DNA of 42,802 nucleotides from Bacteroidales bacterium (lineage in GTDB: Bacteria > Bacteroidota > Bacteroidia > Bacteroidales > GWF2-38-335). The stretch is from NCBI GenBank assembly GCA_016936815.1, contig JAFGXD010000065.1:1-42802 (forward strand). Reading direction: 5' to 3'. Both the position numbers and the translations under genes were made by a program. The notes under the pieces were generated by a model. The model did no database searches and was not told the origin of the DNA. It saw nothing but the letters and a program-made list of their open reading frames with translations. Below, in pieces: positions 1-8,700 of this stretch. Every line of letters starts with the position of its first letter. The first letter of the stretch is position 1.

Positions 1-185
1 AAAAATATTTTCTTTTCACAATCATTTCCAAAGCAATTTGTATCCTTCTTAATATTGTCAAATGCATTAGACTTATTTGATTTAATAAAGGCTTTGTTTT
101 TGCGCTTCTTTGCGCTTTTAATAATTCCATAAATTATAGATATTATTGCAGTTACTATAACTATTGCTAAAACTTTTGCTAACAT
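1..185 (-). CDS. Small membrane protein, C-terminus outside window
   Basis: An open frame starts with ATG at 185 and runs without a stop off the left edge, so at least 61 residues are seen and the end is missing. The first 22 residues (MLAKVLAIVIVTAIISIIYG...) form one membrane segment or signal anchor, followed by a strongly basic stretch (KSAKKRKNK) and a soluble part with two cysteines (NCFGNDC). The start lies 15 bp after the stop of the gene at 201-863 on the same strand, so the two may be co-transcribed. I do not recognise a family. The positive-inside pattern suggests the N-terminus is outside and the basic tail is in the cytoplasm. Confidence 0.5.
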   Translation of the reverse strand, partial: MLAKVLAIVIVTAIISIIYGIIKSAKKRKNKAFIKSNKSNAFDNIKKDTNCFGNDCEKKIF

Positions 186-200
186 ATCAATTACTTTTAA

Positions 201-863
201 TTAGTACATACTTTCCGGCACATAAACATGGCTAATCTTCCACCTCCCATCAATTGCACTTAAACCTCCAACAACATCATAATCAATTGGAATATAGTTT
301 CCGCTAGGTAAAACAGGATTATTTTCTATCTCGTAGTACATATAGCCAGAGGGAATTTTTTCGGTAGTTTTTACCAAACAAAGAGCATGACCAATTACTT
401 TGGTTCTGCCAAAACGTGCTATGTAAGGCTCGTAATTCCAGAATCGCAAAAGCCCTGCTGTCATTAATGACCAATCATCGCATTTTCCACCACCCATTTT
501 AATAAAATTGTCTGGACTCAAAACTGTATCGGTAATAAAGTATTTGTATTTAGCTACAATCATTTTTTGAAAAACCTCAATCTCAGGCCAACTTAATAAT
601 CCGTTTTTGTTTTTATCTGCATTAATGTACATTTTTTCCAAAGTCTCATCAGTAATTCCGGTTACTGACCTAAATACTAGAGAATTAATAGCTATAATTG
701 TCTCGAATTTGGTCTGAAAAGTGTCTTTTGTTACTTCTAAAATATATGCTTTATTTTCCCCAATAGTTATAATTTCATATTCATAATTTCTGTATGAATT
801 ATCATTTTGAGAAAGAAGAATTTTCGTAATAATTACACACAATATTAATAGGCTGAATTTCAT
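201..863 (-). CDS. Secreted transglutaminase-like protein with an EF-hand loop
   Basis: This 220-residue protein has an N-terminal signal peptide (about residues 1-19). Residues 83-94 read DKNKNGLLSWPE, a canonical EF-hand calcium loop with acidic or Asn ligands at positions 1, 3, 5 and Glu at 12. Further on come Cys128 in GGGKCDDWS, His159 in VIGHALCLV and Asp194 in IPIDYD. That order and spacing of Cys, His and Asp match the transglutaminase-like cysteine protease fold (family knowledge), where the three form the catalytic triad. It is therefore probably an exported or periplasmic transglutaminase-fold hydrolase or crosslinker that may need calcium. The substrate cannot be told. It is divergent from the gene at 921 and shares the short promoter region between them. 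The start is the only ATG before the signal peptide. Confidence 0.6.
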   Translation of the reverse strand: MKFSLLILCVIITKILLSQNDNSYRNYEYEIITIGENKAYILEVTKDTFQTKFETIIAINSLVFRSVTGITDETLEKMYINADKNKNGLLSWPEIEVFQKMIVAKYKYFITDTVLSPDNFIKMGGGKCDDWSLMTAGLLRFWNYEPYIARFGRTKVIGHALCLVKTTEKIPSGYMYYEIENNPVLPSGNYIPIDYDVVGGLSAIDGRWKISHVYVPESMY

Positions 864-870
864 TCTGAAC

Positions 871-903
871 TTTTGGTAAAGATAATACTTTTCAATAAAT
901 TTG
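871..903 (+). promoter_or_regulatory. Bacteroidota-type promoter for the gene at 921
   Basis: TTTTG at 871-875 and TAAATTTG at 896-903 are separated by 20 bp. This fits the TTTG / TAnnTTTG promoter recognised by the Bacteroidota primary sigma factor, with an exact -7 box. The ATG at 921 lies 17 bp downstream, which gives a very short leader. Confidence 0.6.
877..884 (-). promoter_or_regulatory. Candidate -7 box for the minus-strand gene at 863
   Basis: Read on the minus strand the bases are TATCTTTA, seven of eight matches to the Bacteroidota -7 consensus TAnnTTTG, 13 bp upstream of the ATG. No clear -33 TTG sits at the usual distance, so the call is weak. It lies between the two boxes of the plus-strand promoter at 871-903, so the two divergent promoters would overlap. 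Confidence 0.3.
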
Positions 904-920
904 TATAAAAAATTGCAAAA

Positions 921-1610
921 ATGAAGAATGATAGAGGTTTTTCTGGTCTCCTTGTATTTTATGTATTTGTAATATTATTTACATTATATGGTGAGATTTT
1001 TGGTATTATCCATTCGTATAACAAACATTCAAAGTCGGATTTAATCGCAACAATTTTTATTCCTCCTTGGGCATGGTATAGGTCGGTAGAAATGTGGTGG
1101 CATGAGGATGAATCCGAGGCCATTGCTGAGGAAATAATTGATGATACAGAGCTTTTCATGAGATTATTATCAATGTCCTCAGAAGAAACAAAGTTAGAGG
1201 AGGTAAATGAGGTTATCAATGAGCTATCAATTTCAATAGAAGAATACCCTGATGAGAAAAAGAACTCCTTAATGGAAAAAGCAAGGTTATATTATGATTT
1301 TAATGAATCAGTAAGTGATGATTTGTTAAATTCAATCTATGCATATTTTGATTCTGGTGTTTTTGAGTGGATTATTAGTGAAAATACTTCAAAATTAGAA
1401 GCAGAACTTATTGAGAATGGACTTGATTTTCAAGTAAAACTATATGAAAGTACCAAAAAGGAAATTCAAAGTACCTTCGTAAAAAAAGACCCTCAAGAAT
1501 TTACAGATAAGGAAGCAAGGAAAATGATTGATAATTTAATTCATTCAATCGATAACCAAAAAGCTACATCAAGGAAAACATTCAAAAGGTTATTCAGAGA
1601 GGATTTGTAG
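921..1610 (+). CDS. Membrane-anchored protein of unknown function
   Basis: The 229-residue product begins with a hydrophobic helix (about residues 8-31) and a second tryptophan-rich hydrophobic stretch (about 40-60, with IPPWAWYRSVEMWW). A long polar, acidic, probably helical domain follows to the C-terminus (DESEAIAEEIIDD, SSEETKLEEVNEV) and ends in a basic tail. I do not recognise a domain. The layout suggests a small inner-membrane protein with a cytoplasmic helical domain. It has a good promoter just upstream and is followed by the hairpin repeats at 1628-1745. It is not obviously linked to its neighbours in function. A role near a mobile or hypervariable site is possible, because the following kilobase is repeat-rich. 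Confidence 0.6.
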   Translation: MKNDRGFSGLLVFYVFVILFTLYGEIFGIIHSYNKHSKSDLIATIFIPPWAWYRSVEMWWHEDESEAIAEEIIDDTELFMRLLSMSSEETKLEEVNEVINELSISIEEYPDEKKNSLMEKARLYYDFNESVSDDLLNSIYAYFDSGVFEWIISENTSKLEAELIENGLDFQVKLYESTKKEIQSTFVKKDPQEFTDKEARKMIDNLIHSIDNQKATSRKTFKRLFREDL

Positions 1611-1627
1611 CAATTCGAAATAAAAAA

Positions 1628-1745
1628 AATCCAACCTAACAAACGTCTTTCGGCTATCAAAGCACGGTACGGAAGTAAAGTTGGATTAAAAATCTGATTT
1701 CACAAACGGTATCTGGCTATCAAAGCTCAGACCGGGAGGAAATCA
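1628..1745. repeat. Two tandem hairpin elements with a shared GGCTATCAAAGC core
   Basis: Element 1 (1628-1687) is closed by the arms AATCCAAC and GTTGGATT. Element 2 (1695-1745) is closed by TGATTTC and GAAATCA. Inside both, at a constant offset of 63 bp, are ACAAACG (1639-1645 and 1702-1708) and GGCTATCAAAGC (1652-1663 and 1715-1726), which can form an inner hairpin with the loop TATCAAA. The outer arms differ in sequence but stay complementary, which is what a conserved fold would show. The arms of element 1 also fit the integron attC box pattern RYYYAAC/GTTRRRY, but those of element 2 do not. Confidence 0.5.
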
Positions 1746-1899
1746 AATTCACTACAAATATATGGTATAAATTCCGAAAAATCAAATTTTTCTTAAAAAC
1801 CCTCCCCCAAAAAACAAAAACAAAATTTTTTGGTCAAAAATACCCTTAGCCCCCCCCTGTAATTGGATGGGTGAAAAAGGGTAGGGTTGTTTGTTCATC

Positions 1900-1971
1900 C
1901 AGGTTATTTAGCATATCTGCGTTTTCTTTTAAGAAGTCCGTTACATCAAGAAAATCCGGTATTATTTTGTT
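1900..1971 (-). repeat. 72-bp direct repeat, copy 1
   Basis: The 72 bp here match 2223-2294 with only two differences. On the minus strand both copies read as an open peptide containing IIPDFLD and FLKENADMLNNL. The two differences change Val to Ile and Asp to Asn, so they look like two diverged pieces of one coding sequence. Neither copy sits in an intact gene. The reading frame around copy 1 continues to about 2055 but is interrupted by the inverted repeat at 1997-2063. Probably a remnant of a duplicated gene or mobile element. Confidence 0.55.
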
Positions 1972-1996
1972 CGACAATTCAGGGTGTTCCGCTACT

Positions 1997-2063
1997 AAAA
2001 CAGAGTGAGTGTGTAGAGTGAGAGACCAGAATGGTCTCGAGCGAAACACACTCACTCTGTTTT
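1997..2063. repeat. Long inverted repeat with 18-bp perfect arms and an inner stem
   Basis: AAAACAGAGTGAGTGTGT at 1997-2014 is the exact reverse complement of 2046-2063. Inside is a second perfect stem, GAGACCA (2022-2028) and TGGTCTC (2032-2038), around a 3-base loop, with 7-base unpaired segments on each side. The whole element can fold into one long hairpin of about 67 nt. It is not followed by a T-run, so it is not a typical intrinsic terminator. CTCAC-rich repeats continue on its right to about 2125. Confidence 0.7.
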
Positions 2064-2222
2064 CAACTGTTAACTCACTCTCAAACTCACACTGTTCTGA
2101 GTACTCACACTCAAACTCACTGATTAAAATAGGTACTTTTTGAAGAATCTTAAACTACTGTTCAACTACCCTTCTCTAGTATGACAATAATTAATATGAA
2201 AATTATTGTTTTTTGTGCAAAT

Positions 2223-2294
2223 CAGGTTATTTAGCATATCTGCGTTTTCTTTTAAGAAGTTCGTTATATCAAGAAAATCCGGTATTATTTTGTT
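2223..2294 (-). repeat. 72-bp direct repeat, copy 2
   Basis: Second copy of the 72-bp element at 1900-1971, with two substitutions, in the same orientation, 323 bp away. The flanks of the two copies are unrelated. On the minus strand it encodes the same peptide core, followed by a different C-terminal sequence. Confidence 0.55.
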
Positions 2295-2585
2295 GTTTAC
2301 GATTACAATATAGTTACAAAAGGCAATTATTTTTGATAGTTTACCCCATAAATCAACAATTTGGTGTAATCATATTTTTGAAATGCAAAGTCAATTTTTC
2401 TTTGCAATTTTAATACTCTTATGAATAGTTTTGTTGGATTTCCTTTATAGAAACTTCTTTTGCTTTTGCTGCTGACCTAAAAGTAATAAAAAAATCCAAC
2501 CCAAGCCGGTGAATTTTCTAAAGTTTTTTCCTGTACTTATGATTTTTAATTAACTTTACCATCCAAATACTTAAAAAATATAACA

Positions 2586-3989
2586 ATGTTTAGCAAAGAA
2601 ACTTACATCAAAAGAAGAGATATTCTTCGTTCGAAACTAAATTCAGGCATCGCTATAATTCTTGGAAACAGCGATGTTCCAATGAACTATCCTGCAAATA
2701 CTTATCATTTTAGACAAGATAGCAATTTTTTATACTTTTTTGGTCTTGATTTACAAGGCTTTGCCGGGGTTTTAGATATTGATGAAAACAAAGATTATAT
2801 TTTTGGTAACGATGTTGATATTGAAGATATTATTTGGATGGGGCCTCAACCAGCAGTTAAAGATCAAGCGGCATTAGTTGGAATAGAAAATACTCAACCA
2901 TTTAGTGCACTAAAGCAATTTCTTAATAAAGCAATATCTGCCGGAAGAAAAATTCACTTCCTCCCTCCTTACAGAGCAGAAAACAAAATTTTGCTTGAAG
3001 AACTTATAGGAATACATCCATACAAACAGAAAGAAAATGCAAGTGTTGATTTAATCAAAGCAGTTGTTGAACTAAGATCCGTTAAAGAAAAACAGGAAAT
3101 TGATCATTTAGATCAAATTATGGAAGTTGCTTATCTAATGCATACAACCGGAATGCAACTGGCACACGAAGGAATTTACGAACGTGAGATTTCAGGAGCA
3201 ATGGAAGGTATTGCACTTTCTTATGGAGGAATGACATCTTTCCCCATAATTTTGACAAAAAGAGGAGAAACTCTTCACAATCACTATCATGGTAATTTGT
3301 TGAAAAAGGGTGACCTGTTGCTAATTGATGCAGGTTTCGATTCACCCATGAAATATGCTACAGACCATACAAGAACTGTTCCTGTTGGCGGAGAATTTTC
3401 ACAAAAACAAAAAGAAATATATCAAATTGTTCTTAATGCAAATAATGCTGCAACTGCTCAAATTAAGCCTGGCATAAGCTATAAATCGGTTCATTTACTA
3501 GCTGCCAGAGTTATTACCGAAGGGTTGCAATCTCTCGGACTAATGCAAGGCAATGTTGAAGAATCGGTTAATGCAGGTGCACACACTATGTTTTTTCCTC
3601 ATGGTTTAGGTCATATGATGGGAATGGATGTTCACGATATGGAAGATTTGGGAGAAAATTTTGTTGGATACGACAATGAAATAACAAGAGAAACAGCTTT
3701 TGGAACTGCTTATTTACGTTTAGGAAGAAAATTGCAACCTGGATTTGTTTTAACTAACGAACCCGGAATTTATTTTATTCCGGCATTAATAGATAAATGG
3801 ATTAAAGAAGGCATTAATACAGAATTTATTAATTTCAATAAAGTTAATCAATACAGAGATTTTGGTGGAATACGTCTTGAAGACGATATCTTAGTTACCG
3901 AAACAGGTAGCAGAAATTTGGGTAAGAAAAGAATTCCTATTGAAATTAATGATGTTGAGGCTGAAGTTAATAAGGGTGGTCTGAAATAA
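2586..3989 (+). CDS. pepP: Xaa-Pro aminopeptidase (aminopeptidase P, M24B)
   Basis: This cytoplasmic metallopeptidase removes an N-terminal residue that precedes proline. The 467 residues fit the family: an N-terminal creatinase-like domain (about 1-170) and a pita-bread catalytic domain (about 170-460). The five expected metal ligands are visible: Asp248 in LLIDAG, Asp260 in YATDHTRT, His343 in HGLGHMMG, Glu392 in TNEPGIY and Glu432 in IRLEDDILV. The first His of HGLGH (339) matches the catalytic histidine. There is no signal peptide. It is transcribed alone and converges on the ceramidase-like gene with only 6 bp between the stops. A weak -7-like box, TAACTTTA, lies at 2551-2558. Confidence 0.93.
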   Translation: MFSKETYIKRRDILRSKLNSGIAIILGNSDVPMNYPANTYHFRQDSNFLYFFGLDLQGFAGVLDIDENKDYIFGNDVDIEDIIWMGPQPAVKDQAALVGIENTQPFSALKQFLNKAISAGRKIHFLPPYRAENKILLEELIGIHPYKQKENASVDLIKAVVELRSVKEKQEIDHLDQIMEVAYLMHTTGMQLAHEGIYEREISGAMEGIALSYGGMTSFPIILTKRGETLHNHYHGNLLKKGDLLLIDAGFDSPMKYATDHTRTVPVGGEFSQKQKEIYQIVLNANNAATAQIKPGISYKSVHLLAARVITEGLQSLGLMQGNVEESVNAGAHTMFFPHGLGHMMGMDVHDMEDLGENFVGYDNEITRETAFGTAYLRLGRKLQPGFVLTNEPGIYFIPALIDKWIKEGINTEFINFNKVNQYRDFGGIRLEDDILVTETGSRNLGKKRIPIEINDVEAEVNKGGLK

Positions 3990-3995
3990 AAATAT

Positions 3996-4688
3996 CTATT
4001 TCAAATCTATTTTTTTTATTGTTTTTTGAACACCAACAAGATACAAACCTAAAAATAGGGCTCCAATACCTGAAAAAACATGCCATAACCAATGTGTACC
4101 CATGTGCATAAACTGTTCGGGAAAGTCGTCGTAAAACCTAAAAAACAAAGAAATACCAAACATCAATGTTGAAAGCAATAGAAGGTTAAGACAGCAATAA
4201 TTGGTTTTTCTAACAAAAAGTAAACCCGGAACAAATATTAAAGAACCGGTATAAAAATACATGATGTTTATTGCATCGGAACCTTCGAAATAGGTAAAAA
4301 TAATTCCTCTTAAGAGAAATAGAAAAACCACAATAGCGGCAACATAATACCATTTTGGAATAAGTCGGTAAATAAACCAAACGCTTAAACCCATTGTTAA
4401 TACAGCAATTGGAGCAATATCTAAAACCAAAAAAAATGTATGAGCTCTAAATGCATGAAACAAAGTGCTTCCTATTCCACCGGCAATAAGCAGAGGGGCA
4501 CAAAAATAAATAACAAAAGAATAAAGTTTATAATTTCCTTTTAATTTCCAAAGAAAATATATAGCCGGAAGAGCAATTACCAAAGAAGAAAAAGCATTCC
4601 AAGGCTCGGCTATAAAATGACTGAGGTCTGTTTCGTGATAAATAGGGCCTCCGTCAGACATTCTATCCATGTGTGTATCGAATTTCAT
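3996..4688 (-). CDS. CREST-superfamily (alkaline ceramidase-like) membrane hydrolase
   Basis: A 230-residue protein with about seven hydrophobic segments. It carries the three signatures of the CREST/ceramidase family: HFIAEPWNAFSS near the N-terminus (Glu, Trp, Asn and Ser in the EFWNxxSN pattern), GSTLFHA in the middle, and HWLWHVFSG near the C-terminus. In characterised members the histidines and a serine bind the active-site zinc and cleave an amide bond in a lipid. Bacteroidota make sphingolipids, so a ceramide or a related aminolipid is a reasonable but unproven substrate. It ends 6 bp from the stop of pepP on the other strand. The start is the ATG that gives a short polar N-terminus before the IAEPWN motif. 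Confidence 0.72.
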   Translation of the reverse strand: MKFDTHMDRMSDGGPIYHETDLSHFIAEPWNAFSSLVIALPAIYFLWKLKGNYKLYSFVIYFCAPLLIAGGIGSTLFHAFRAHTFFLVLDIAPIAVLTMGLSVWFIYRLIPKWYYVAAIVVFLFLLRGIIFTYFEGSDAINIMYFYTGSLIFVPGLLFVRKTNYCCLNLLLLSTLMFGISLFFRFYDDFPEQFMHMGTHWLWHVFSGIGALFLGLYLVGVQKTIKKIDLK

Positions 4689-4751
4689 TTACTGCAAAGT
4701 TAAGTTTTGTTTTTTTCTTAACAGTAAACCAAAGTAAATTGTTTAATTTTT

Positions 4752-5759
4752 CTAAAATTTCGGACAAGGCACAATAACTTTTTTTCTTCCCTTTACTTTT
4801 TGGTCTTGCCAAAATTCATAAATAAGTGAAATTTCATGCGATCCTCCCGAGCGGGCTACTAGTCTCGAAATAGTAAAATCGTAAGAATAACCAATTTTAA
4901 ATTCTGTACTTTGATAGCCTGCCATAAAAACAATTGCGTCGTTGTTGCCGTATCCCGGAGCATATTTTTTAAATAGTGGTAAACCTCTATACCAAAATCC
5001 CAAAACAAGTGGTCTGCTTGTCCAGTAGCACCCCAAATCGAGTTGATCGAATTTCTTCTGAGCCCGGTACATTATAGATGCTGTTATGCTTCGACCCAGC
5101 AGGTCGTTTGCAGAAGAATTAAAAACAAATTTCTTTCCACCAAAGATAGAAACTCTTGTAGGTACTTCGCTTATATGTCCTTGTAAAGACTCGTTTGGCC
5201 TATTCATGTGGTGAATTACCAAACCGCCCCATTCATGCATACCAAAAGCCATTACCGAAGACGAAAAATCTAAATATGAGATATTCTCCATTGTTCCGGC
5301 TTCCGAGTTTATTGGTAAAATACCCTGAAAAGTTAGCTGTTCGAAGAAAATCAGCTTTTCAAAATCAATTTTCCTCTGTGTTACTTGCATTTGAAGTCCA
5401 GGCCTTATGTACCATTTGTGGTTTACTTTAAAGTTAAAAGCATACTGAAGGCCAAGGTTTGTTGTACTTAAATTTCCACTTCCGGCAACATCTTTAATCA
5501 TAAATATTCCAATTCCACTCGACTGAGATGGAAAGTAGTGGTCGTATGAAACCGCAAAGGTTTGATAAGCAACATTAATTGAAGGCCATTGATTTCTATA
5601 GTTCATTACAACTCTGCTTCCATCGGTAGATCCTGCAAAAGAAGGAGCAAGATATAGGGGCGAGGCGTAAAATTGACTAAGTTGTGGGTCTTGCGCAAAA
5701 CCTACAGTAATTCCCAATCTGATGAGAATAATTACTAATATGTATGTTATTGGTTTCAT
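4752..5759 (-). CDS. PorP/SprF family T9SS outer-membrane protein
   Basis: The product is 335 residues from the ATG at 5759. A TTG eight codons upstream would overlap the preceding gene and spoil the signal peptide, so I reject it. After the signal peptide comes the family opening AQDPQLSQFYASPLYLAPSFAG, here split as AQDPQLSQFY and PSFAGS, then NYRNQWPS and an amphipathic beta-strand pattern typical of the outer-membrane barrel. Family knowledge: PorP/SprF proteins work with T9SS cargo that has a type B (gliding-motility-associated) C-terminal domain, and their genes usually lie directly after that cargo gene. Here it starts 5 bp after the stop of the 2979-residue repeat protein, which does have that domain. 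So it is most likely that protein's dedicated partner in secretion and surface attachment. Confidence 0.88.
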   Translation of the reverse strand: MKPITYILVIILIRLGITVGFAQDPQLSQFYASPLYLAPSFAGSTDGSRVVMNYRNQWPSINVAYQTFAVSYDHYFPSQSSGIGIFMIKDVAGSGNLSTTNLGLQYAFNFKVNHKWYIRPGLQMQVTQRKIDFEKLIFFEQLTFQGILPINSEAGTMENISYLDFSSSVMAFGMHEWGGLVIHHMNRPNESLQGHISEVPTRVSIFGGKKFVFNSSANDLLGRSITASIMYRAQKKFDQLDLGCYWTSRPLVLGFWYRGLPLFKKYAPGYGNNDAIVFMAGYQSTEFKIGYSYDFTISRLVARSGGSHEISLIYEFWQDQKVKGRKKVIVPCPKF

Positions 5760-5764
5760 GTCGT

Positions 5765-8700
5765 TTATCTTAATAAGGTGCAATCACCTGTTTTAACAAA
5801 TTTTTCTCCATTGGCACAAATGTAAGTTGCTTTCCAAACATAAACATCCTGTTTACAAAGTTCTTCACGGTAGTAACCATCCCAACCGTAATCCGGATTT
5901 GTGCTAACAAAAATCAGCTCACCCCAGCGATTAAAAATCTCCAATCGGTAATCTGTTATTCCTTTGTATATCGGTCTGAATTTTTTGTTCTCACCCATTT
6001 TAGCCCCTGCCGGTGAAAAGGCATTAGGGAAAATAACCTGACAATCGCTTTGGGCAAGCACTGCATCGTTTAATAATACAGAATCAACACAGCCATCAGG
6101 TGATGTTACATGCAGATAAACGTCGTAAGAGCCTTCCAAAACATAGTAATGAGTTGGCTGAAAAACGGTGTCGGTGGTTCCGTCTCCAAAATCCCAATAC
6201 GAATGTTCAACATTTTCAGAAAGGTTAAAGAAAGTAACCATTTCGTTTGGTATGGAAACAACAGCCGGAATTGGTTTAAAATAGGCTAATGGCTTATCGT
6301 ACACAGTAATTACTCTATCTTCTGCAAGAACTTCTTCTCCATGATAGCCAATTACTTTCAAACTAACAATATATACTCCGGGATGATGATATGTATATGA
6401 AGGATGCTCCATTGTAGAACTTCCCCCATCTCCAAAATTCCAATAAAAAGAAGTTCCGTAAAGAGTCTGATTTTCGAAAATAACATGAAATGGTGCACAA
6501 CCGCTTGCATTTGGTTCAAAAGCCGCTTGAGGAGGTGGTGCATCAATTATAACCGTATGCGAAATACTGTCGGAACAGTTTTCACCGCTTGCAAACAATG
6601 TAATTTGGTAGGTTCCCCAGGTATCGTAATCGTGAGTCCAGGGATTTGCATTGCTTGTTTCCTGTCCGTCACCAAATGTCCAGTAATAATCCCAAATTCC
6701 TGTTGTCTGATTTACAATATCAACAATTGTTGAAGGATAAACCTGAAATGTTGGGGTAGCTGTAAAACTTGCCAAAGGTGTTGCAAAAACTGTAACATGG
6801 TAAATAAAAGTATCCTGACATCCATATTCAGAAGTTGCCACTAATCCCATATTGTAAGTTACATCTGTGTTTGTATAATTGGTATAGGTATGACTTGGGT
6901 TTACTTCGCCCGACGATGCTCCATCGCCAAAATGCCAGTAATAAGTTTCTGCGCCTTCCGACATGTTTATGAAATTAACAGGCAGAGGACTACAACCTTC
7001 GTTAAGGGCAACAAAGCCTGCTGATACATCGGGGTAAATTGTAACATATTGTGCATGATGGTCTTCGCAACCATATTGATTTATTGCCAATAATTCCAGA
7101 TTATAGGTAGATGTTGAACCCGAATAGTTTTCGTAAGTGTGATGAATTATTTCGGAGGAATTATTATCTAAAACTCCATCTCCGTAATTCCAGTAAAAAT
7201 CTTCTCCACCCTGAGTATTGTTTTCAATTATTGCATTAAACGGACTGCATCCTGTTATTTGATTAATTGAAAATACTGTATTTGGAGTTGGGTATGTATT
7301 AATATTGAAAGATACCGAATCAACACATCCAAAAGAAGATGTTGCAAGCATTGTGGCATTACTTATCATTACATTTTCTGCACTCGGATTAAAATAAGTA
7401 TGAGTAGGAACACTATCATTTGATGTGCCTCCATCGCCAAAATTCCATGAATAGGTAGATGCTCCTGTTGTAAAATTATTAAAGGTAATTGAAAGCGGAT
7501 GACAGCCAACAGTATCGCAAATAACGTAAGGGTAAACTTCGGGGTAAACTGTAATTGACTCAAAAACTGTTTTTACACAACCTGATGCTCCCGTTACTTC
7601 AAGTTCCATAACATAAGTTACAGGGTTAAGAGTTGTGTTTACAAAAACATGTGAAAATGCTGCTGCATCTGTGTTTGAACTAGTTCCATCGTCAAAATCC
7701 CATAAATATGTGCTAACTCCTAAAGAGTTGTTTGTAATATCAACTGTTAATGGTGAACAACCTGAGCTTTCACTAATCTCAAATATTGGTTTTGGTTGTG
7801 CCAATACGTTTATGTCCATATAGGCAGTATCGGGACATCCAAAAGTCGAGAGAGTAACCAAATACGGAGTAAAAACAGTGTCGTTTAGACTGTTGTTTAC
7901 ATAGGTATGAGTTGGGCCTGAGCTTGTTGAAACATTTCCATCTCCAAAAACCCATGTGTAACTAACTGAACCCATACTCTGATTTACAAAAGTTACCGTA
8001 TAGGGCGAACAACCCTCGGTTTCCACAGAAAAATCGGCCATTACCTCAGGAAAAACATTTACTGTTTGCAAAACCTGATCAATGCAACCAAAATTGTTTG
8101 TCACATTTAATTGAATATTAACCGTTTGAAGTAATCCCGTAAGATTTTCGTAGGTATGATTGAAAGTTGGCCCTACCGAAGTAGAATTTGTTCCATCGCC
8201 AAAATCCCAGTAATATGAACTGGCTCCAACAGAATTATTGGTAATTACAGCATTAAATGGAGAACAGCCCGAACTTGCCGCCAAAGCAAATGAAGCATCG
8301 GGTTTCGGATAAATTGTAATTGGGAAAGTAGCAGTATCCTTGCAACCATATATTGAAGACGACACAAGTAAAACATTAACAGTTTCAGCATCAAGTCCAT
8401 TGTTTACAAAGGTATGAACAGGATTTGTGTTGGTTGAACTGTTTCCGTCACCAAAATACCAATTGTAGGCATCTGTTCCCATAGAGGAATTCGTAAAATG
8501 AACTTCAAGTGGAGAACATCCAAATTCAGCCGAAACATAAAACCCTGAATGCGATGCCGGAAATACTGTTATTGTTTTTGTCATTACGCTGGTGCAACCA
8601 TTATCGCTTTCAGCAATTAACTGACAGTTATAACTAACAGGAGATAATCCCGGATTTTCGAACGTATGACTAAATATTGGAGATGAGTTTGTAGAGCTAG

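Larger units (their letters stand above)
1611..2585. other. 975-bp gene-poor, repeat-rich interval
   Basis: No convincing gene was found between the stop at 1610 and the ATG at 2586. The interval holds two tandem hairpin elements (1628-1745), a GC/AT-skewed homopolymer stretch with runs of A, T and C (about 1790-1860), a 72-bp direct repeat (1900-1971 and 2223-2294), an 18-bp perfect inverted repeat (1997-2063), CTCAC-rich degenerate repeats (about 2046-2125) and a 9-bp inverted repeat GTTGGATTT/AAATCCAAC (2433-2441 and 2492-2500). Short open frames here do not look like intact proteins. It resembles a decayed insertion site. Confidence 0.6.

Noticed and set aside
1628-1687. A confirmed integron attC site
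   Set aside because: The outer boxes fit RYYYAAC/GTTRRRY, but no integrase is seen, the tandem partner lacks the boxes, and short box matches arise easily by chance. Kept only as a possibility.
1846-2055. A 69-codon reading frame on the minus strand as a real gene
   Set aside because: It runs through the perfect inverted repeat and a C-rich homopolymer stretch, has no start context, and only its 72-bp repeat part looks like protein. It is treated as a remnant.
5760-5783. Upstream TTG start for the PorP/SprF protein
   Set aside because: It overlaps the end of the giant gene and adds a polar extension before the signal peptide, so the ATG at 5759 is preferred.
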